27,388 nucleotides of DNA from positions 1 to 27,388 of the forward strand of contig CAYUVK010000067.1 of assembly GCA_964448105.1 (NCBI GenBank), given 5' to 3'. Shown piece after piece: positions 23,764 to 27,388 of the stretch. A program made the translations under genes and the position numbers. The notes under the pieces were generated by a model. That model did not search any database, was not told the DNA's origin, and saw only the letters and a list, made by a program, of their open reading frames with translations. Origin of the DNA: CAVQBP01 sp964448105. Lineage in GTDB: Bacteria; Bacteroidota; Ignavibacteria; Ignavibacteriales; Ignavibacteriaceae. The number at the start of each line of letters is the position of its first letter. Within the stretch, counting starts at the first letter, position 1.

Positions 23764-24004
23764 ATTAATCATCATTTCCCTTGCAAATCACATTTCTAAT
23801 ATTGCTAAGTTTTTCTTCATAAAAGAATTAAAATCAAGCAAATGCATTATTTTTTATTATCGTTTCATTATTTATATTTATTTGAACCGATTTAATTTTT
23901 ATATTAACAATTCAATTTAATAAATCATTTATCTTAAAAAATAAGCAAATCCATTTCATCTAGATTAAAAGTGATTCATTGACTTTGTCTAACGATTAAT
24001 ATAA

Positions 24005-25675
24005 ATGAGTGTAGAATTACATTTTAATAATCAGCAATTTAATGTGGAAAAAGGTTCTTCATTGTTTGAATATGCAGAATCTTTTGGAATTCGCGTCCCT
24101 ACTTCCTGTGAAAAGCAGGGGAAGTGTAAAGAATGCCTTGTTGAAGTAATTGAAGGAATGGAATATCTATCAAAGCCTGTTCAGAAAGAAGCACACTTAC
24201 AAGGCAATTTTAGATTATCCTGCCGTACTAAAATTATTGCTGATTCCGGAATTGTAAGATGCAATACAATGCGAAGAGGCAGAATGAAGATTGAAAATAA
24301 AGCATTGCATCTTCCTGGCAGCAATAGAAAAGAAAAAATTGATCCTGCTGTAACCAGGGAGGGGGACCGTATTTTAATGGACGGTAAGGAAATAGACCGT
24401 TCAAATGGATCTATATATGGTCTGGCAATTGATTTAGGCACAACTACCATAGTAATCAGGTTGATAGATCTTGAAACCGGTGAAATGATTGCTGATTCTT
24501 CGTTCGAAAATCCCCAGAGATTTGGTGGATCGGATATAATGGCACGAATACATTATGATACCATACATAGAGGTAAATTGCTTCAAAGAACACTTGCAGG
24601 TTATTTAACTCATGCAATTGAAGAATTTCCTGTAGATCCCAAAACTATTTATGAGGTTGTAATTGCTGGCAATTCAACAATGAGAGATCTCTTCTTTCGT
24701 TTAAATGTTTATTCAATCGGGCAAAATCCGTATCGGTCTTTAACCGAAATTGAAATGTTAAACGGTAAAAGGATTACTACTAGTTTAGTTGAATCTTCAA
24801 AAAGATTACAGCTTCCGGTTCATCCTAAAGCCCGTATTTATGGCTTGCCAATAATAAGCGGGCATGTTGGCGCCGATGCAGCTGCCTGCATGCTTGCTGC
24901 GGATATTGCAAACCAAGAACATCTAATAGCTATAATGGATATAGGAACTAATACGGAATTAATTCTCGGTAATAAGTATAAAATTATGGCTGCATCCTGT
25001 CCGGCCGGTCCGGCATTTGAAGGTGGAAAAATTTCTTGCGGCATGCCGGGATTACCGGGTGCTGTCGAAAAAGTAAAAATGAATCAAGACGGTTTATTCG
25101 ATATACAGGTAATCGATAATGAAATTCCCCAAGGAATTTGCGGTTCCGGATTAATTGATCTTTTAAGTGAACTTTTAAAGAGCGGTAGAATTAATTATCT
25201 CGGACGTTTTTCCTCAAGAGTAGGATTACCTGATTATGAAGATAAAATTGTATTATTTTCTAACGAAGATCATGATATTTATATTACGGAGAATGATATT
25301 AATGAACTTGCACAAGCCAAAGGAGCAAATGTTGCCGGACTTCATATTGTATTTAATAGATATGGAGCAAGGTTTGGAGATGTAAACACTTTTTATTTGG
25401 CAGGCGGTTTTGGGAGGTATTTGAATATTGAATCATCAAAAAGGATTGGCTTAATTCCTAATATTGACGATTCTAAAATTCTCCAGATAGGAAATGCATC
25501 TATTGAAGGGGCTTGCATAGCTCTTTTATCAAAAACCAGGAGAGCAGAACTTGAGAACCTGGTTAAAAAGGTTACCCATTGCCGTCTGGAAACAGATCCT
25601 GCTTTTTTTGATTATTTTGTCGAGGGCTGTCAATTTATTCCGGTTGAATCATTAAAGATAAATGCAGCAATATGA
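24005..25675 (+). CDS. Ferredoxin/ASKHA-domain reductive activator of corrinoid enzymes (RACE/DUF4445)
   Basis: A 556-residue ATP-dependent activator that re-reduces inactive cob(II)alamin in corrinoid proteins to the active Co(I) state. The N-terminal [2Fe-2S] ferredoxin domain has C35, C41, C44 (TSCEKQGKCKECLVEV) and C73 (LSCRTK). The ASKHA ATPase part begins with DLGTTT at 143-148 and continues with NPQRFGGSDIMARI, AGNSTMRDLFF, MDIGTNTELILG, CPAGPAFEGG, GICGSGLIDLLSELL and GGFGRYLNIESSKRIGLIP, all typical of the family. It uses the single [2Fe-2S] layout, not the two-cluster RamA layout. The ATG has no clear ribosome binding site. It overlaps the next gene by 4 bases (ATGA), a coupled operon. 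Target methyltransferase genes presumably lie nearby, perhaps beyond the right edge. Confidence 0.93.
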   Translation: MSVELHFNNQQFNVEKGSSLFEYAESFGIRVPTSCEKQGKCKECLVEVIEGMEYLSKPVQKEAHLQGNFRLSCRTKIIADSGIVRCNTMRRGRMKIENKALHLPGSNRKEKIDPAVTREGDRILMDGKEIDRSNGSIYGLAIDLGTTTIVIRLIDLETGEMIADSSFENPQRFGGSDIMARIHYDTIHRGKLLQRTLAGYLTHAIEEFPVDPKTIYEVVIAGNSTMRDLFFRLNVYSIGQNPYRSLTEIEMLNGKRITTSLVESSKRLQLPVHPKARIYGLPIISGHVGADAAACMLAADIANQEHLIAIMDIGTNTELILGNKYKIMAASCPAGPAFEGGKISCGMPGLPGAVEKVKMNQDGLFDIQVIDNEIPQGICGSGLIDLLSELLKSGRINYLGRFSSRVGLPDYEDKIVLFSNEDHDIYITENDINELAQAKGANVAGLHIVFNRYGARFGDVNTFYLAGGFGRYLNIESSKRIGLIPNIDDSKILQIGNASIEGACIALLSKTRRAELENLVKKVTHCRLETDPAFFDYFVEGCQFIPVESLKINAAI

Positions 25676-26598
25676 ATGAATTGATTGACATAAAACCTGA
25701 TATTAATGTTAATGAGGTTGAGTATAAACGACTTCTCGGATATCCTTATCATCATGAACTTGAAGGCAGATCACGTGAATTGGCAGACTGGGCCAGAGAT
25801 TGGTATTATAAAAAAGGAAAGCCATGGATATATGCTGTACGAATTGATGAAATTGATTTTTCAAATGAAAAGATTAGAATAAACGATATAGAATTTTCCT
25901 CAAAAAGACTTTGTTCTCAACTAAGAGAAGCTAATGCTAAAAGTTTAATACTTGCTGCGGTAAGTGCAGGCGCAGAATGTGAAAAAAAGGCCGCACAGTT
26001 CTGGCGGGAAAACAAACCTGACAAATATTTTTTCCTTGAAATATTTGGTTCGGCTGTAGTTGAACATTTAATTACAAATGCCGGTGCAAGATTCTGTGCT
26101 TGGGCAGATGAAAATAATTCGGCAGTTTTACCGCATTACAGCCCGGGTTACCCGGGATGGGACGTTACGGATCAAAACAAGCTTTTAAAATTAATTGAAC
26201 AAAAAAGCAATAATGATTTACCTGGAACGATTGAAGTACTGGAAACAGGTATGCTTAAACCAAAAAAATCATTATTGGCACTTTTCGGTATTACAAAAAA
26301 TATTGAAAAAGTTAAAAAGCTTTCTGAATTAATCCCTTGTGAAACGTGCTCATTGCAAGGATGTAAATACCGGCGAACAAATTACAAATATTCACGAAAT
26401 CCTATTGAAGATGTTAATAAGCTGCAGCCTGGAAACAATTCTTTATCAAATAACCCGAAGCAAGATTTGAGCAAAAGTGCAAAATATAATGTAAGTCTTA
26501 AAGCACTTCAAAAATGGTCGGATGAACGTCTTAATTTAAGAATATTAAAAGATAATTCTATAGAAGCTCAATTCAGGTATGAAGGTACAACATGCTAA
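25672..26598 (+). CDS. MetH-activation-domain-like protein with C-terminal CxxCxxxxC site
   Basis: A 308-residue protein related to the B12-dependent methionine synthase activation domain. The match is in the middle: SLILAAVSAGAECEKKAAQF near 91-110, EIFGSAVVEHLITNAGARFC near 123-142, HYSPGYPGWDVTDQ at 155-168, and ETGMLKPKKSLLALFGIT at 191-208, which parallels MetH's adenosylmethionine-binding stretch. It continues with C223, C226, C231 (IPCETCSLQGCKYRR), a possible iron-sulfur or zinc site absent from MetH. The last 70 residues are polar and probably unstructured. The start overlaps the ferredoxin/ASKHA gene. The likely role is in reactivating a corrinoid protein together with that activator. 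The reading frame stops with TAA 3 bases before the next in-frame ATG, so read-through fusion is conceivable but not needed. Confidence 0.8.
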   Translation: MNELIDIKPDINVNEVEYKRLLGYPYHHELEGRSRELADWARDWYYKKGKPWIYAVRIDEIDFSNEKIRINDIEFSSKRLCSQLREANAKSLILAAVSAGAECEKKAAQFWRENKPDKYFFLEIFGSAVVEHLITNAGARFCAWADENNSAVLPHYSPGYPGWDVTDQNKLLKLIEQKSNNDLPGTIEVLETGMLKPKKSLLALFGITKNIEKVKKLSELIPCETCSLQGCKYRRTNYKYSRNPIEDVNKLQPGNNSLSNNPKQDLSKSAKYNVSLKALQKWSDERLNLRILKDNSIEAQFRYEGTTC

Positions 26599-26601
26599 AA
26601 T

Positions 26602-26955
26602 ATGGGGCATCCGTTAGAGTTCGATTATTTAATAAAGTTAAGCCCTGCTGAAGATTGTTATAAAATCATTTCAATGAATTGTAATCCTGCACCTGGAGAT
26701 AATGGATATAAATATATGTGTGAATATATTAATGATCCCGATTCTATCATGAATAGTATAAAAAATGAAAAACCGTTAATTGGCAAAGAACTTAAAGATG
26801 TTTTAAATTGGAAATATCAATTTAATCCTGAAGGATGTTATTGTAAACCGGACAGCCGTGAACACAAATGGGGTTTAGTTATGGAAGTACTTCATTATGC
26901 TCTTGTACAATATGAGAATAAAACAAAAAATATATCCCAATTAATAGTAAGCTGA
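26602..26955 (+). CDS. Unrecognised protein in the corrinoid operon, with CYC and His/Trp motif
   Basis: A 117-residue soluble protein starting 3 bases after the previous stop and in the same frame. It opens MGHPLEFDYLIKLSPAEDCY, has YKYMCEYINDPDSIMNSIK, then the Cys-rich NPEGCYCKPDSREHKW and a final amphipathic helix GLVMEVLHYALVQYENKT. Cys and His (C99, C101 with H108 nearby) may bind metal. No ribosome binding site of its own is evident, so translational coupling is likely. I do not recognise a family. Its place directly behind the corrinoid activator genes suggests a linked role. Confidence 0.7.
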   Translation: MGHPLEFDYLIKLSPAEDCYKIISMNCNPAPGDNGYKYMCEYINDPDSIMNSIKNEKPLIGKELKDVLNWKYQFNPEGCYCKPDSREHKWGLVMEVLHYALVQYENKTKNISQLIVS

Positions 26956-26988
26956 AAGAAAATTTATTTAATTCGAGGAGAACAAATA

Positions 26989-27312
26989 GTGAACAAAATT
27001 TGTGATATAAACAAAGAAGCAAAGGAAAAACTTCCACCTGCTTTCATGGATAAATCAGGTATAGGAGTTCATTATACCGATGCTTTTATTAAGCCGATGA
27101 ATGTTAAGCTCGAGGATGGTACAAGGATATCCTGTAAGCGTAAAGGACTAAAAATTACTCTTGCAATCGGAACTAACAAAGGTGAGGGAATAATGAGACG
27201 CCTTGATGTTAGTAAAGATCCTACGGTAATGCTGAATGCAGCACTTAATGAAGCAGCAAAAGCTGCTGGTATTGAAATGAAACTTACTGATGATGAAATA
27301 TTTATTGTTTAA
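26989..27312 (+). CDS. Unrecognised small protein in the corrinoid operon
   Basis: A 107-residue protein with a GTG start and good GAGGAG ribosome binding site 11 bases upstream. It contains SGIGVHYTDAFIKPMNVKLE, RISCKRKGLKITLAIGTNKG, and a helical end DPTVMLNAALNEAAKAAG before DDEIFIV. One Cys only; no signal peptide or membrane segment. It looks alpha/beta and compact. Family not recognised. It is third after the ferredoxin/ASKHA gene in the same direction, 33 bases from the previous gene. Confidence 0.75.
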   Translation: MNKICDINKEAKEKLPPAFMDKSGIGVHYTDAFIKPMNVKLEDGTRISCKRKGLKITLAIGTNKGEGIMRRLDVSKDPTVMLNAALNEAAKAAGIEMKLTDDEIFIV

Positions 27313-27360
27313 TTTATAAATAAAAATTAATGGGGTTGACCAAAAAGTAAGAGGAAGGGA

Positions 27361-27388
27361 ATGATAATTGTATATAAAGAAGGAGGAA
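27361..27388 (+). other. Possible 5' end of a further gene or its leader at the window edge
   Basis: An ATG at 27361 preceded by GAGGAAGGG opens a frame (MIIVYKEGG) that runs off the edge. Alternatively the terminal AAGGAGGA (27380-27387) is the ribosome binding site of a gene starting just beyond. Either way the operon probably continues. Confidence 0.35.

Noticed and set aside
23693..23920. Plus-strand frame of 75 codons after the outer-membrane protein
   Set aside because: It starts inside the previous gene and runs across its strong terminator; composition is simple A/T-rich and hydrophobic with no ribosome binding site.
23764..24004. Cobalamin riboswitch ahead of the corrinoid operon
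   Set aside because: The spacer is uniformly A/T-rich and I could find neither a B12-box-like sequence nor long GC stems.
24181..24450. Minus-strand frames inside the ferredoxin/ASKHA, comM and other large genes
   Set aside because: All lie wholly over well-supported genes and show no domains; they are reading-frame shadows.

Overview
The window is AT-rich bacterial chromosome of ordinary gene density with no rRNA, tRNA, CRISPR array or intact transposon that I can see. A secreted protein ends in a type IX secretion sorting domain (motif YPNPFNP), intergenic spacers are AT-rich and ribosome binding sites are often weak. This points to the Bacteroidota/Chlorobiota/Ignavibacteriota group, most likely an Ignavibacteria-like anaerobe or facultative anaerobe. 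The placement is inferred from style and gene content, not from a marker gene.

Layout. (1) 62-5953: M16 peptidase, alanine dehydrogenase, then a partial complex I block nuoG-nuoH-nuoI. Two REP-like palindromic elements flank ald. (2) 5988-9891: a type IX-secreted protein, a ComM/YifB AAA+ ATPase and a small exported protein of unknown role. (3) 10143-14668: aldo/keto reductase with a clean terminator, a frameshifted CTP-synthase-C-terminal-like amidotransferase, a small conserved-looking protein, an M48 lipoprotein metallopeptidase, a single-cluster ferredoxin and an AEC permease. (4) 14675-18017: a thioredoxin/TPR protein, a zinc-finger/DUF2007 gene broken by an in-frame TAA, and a minus-strand metal-type cassette (DUF134 regulator, frameshifted His-rich NifX-like protein, ArsP_2-type permease). 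A perfect 14-bp palindrome lies just upstream of the DUF134 gene. (5) 18151-21982: a Gfo/Idh/MocA oxidoreductase, then two overlapping genes that look like an isoprenoid module: a divergent cis-prenyltransferase-like protein and a 633-residue protein made of two fused squalene/phytoene-synthase-like domains. (6) 22408-23706: an outer-membrane beta-barrel-like protein closed by a strong terminator. (7) 24005 to the right edge: a corrinoid-activation operon (ferredoxin/ASKHA reductive activator, a MetH-activation-domain-like protein, two unrecognised small proteins) that probably continues beyond the window.

Most noteworthy are the fused double squalene/phytoene-synthase-like protein coupled to a cis-prenyltransferase-like gene; three genes between 11.2 and 17.7 kb interrupted by single-base lesions (two at homopolymers, one an in-frame stop); the DUF134-linked palindrome and His-rich metal cassette; and the corrinoid operon with two unknown small partners.
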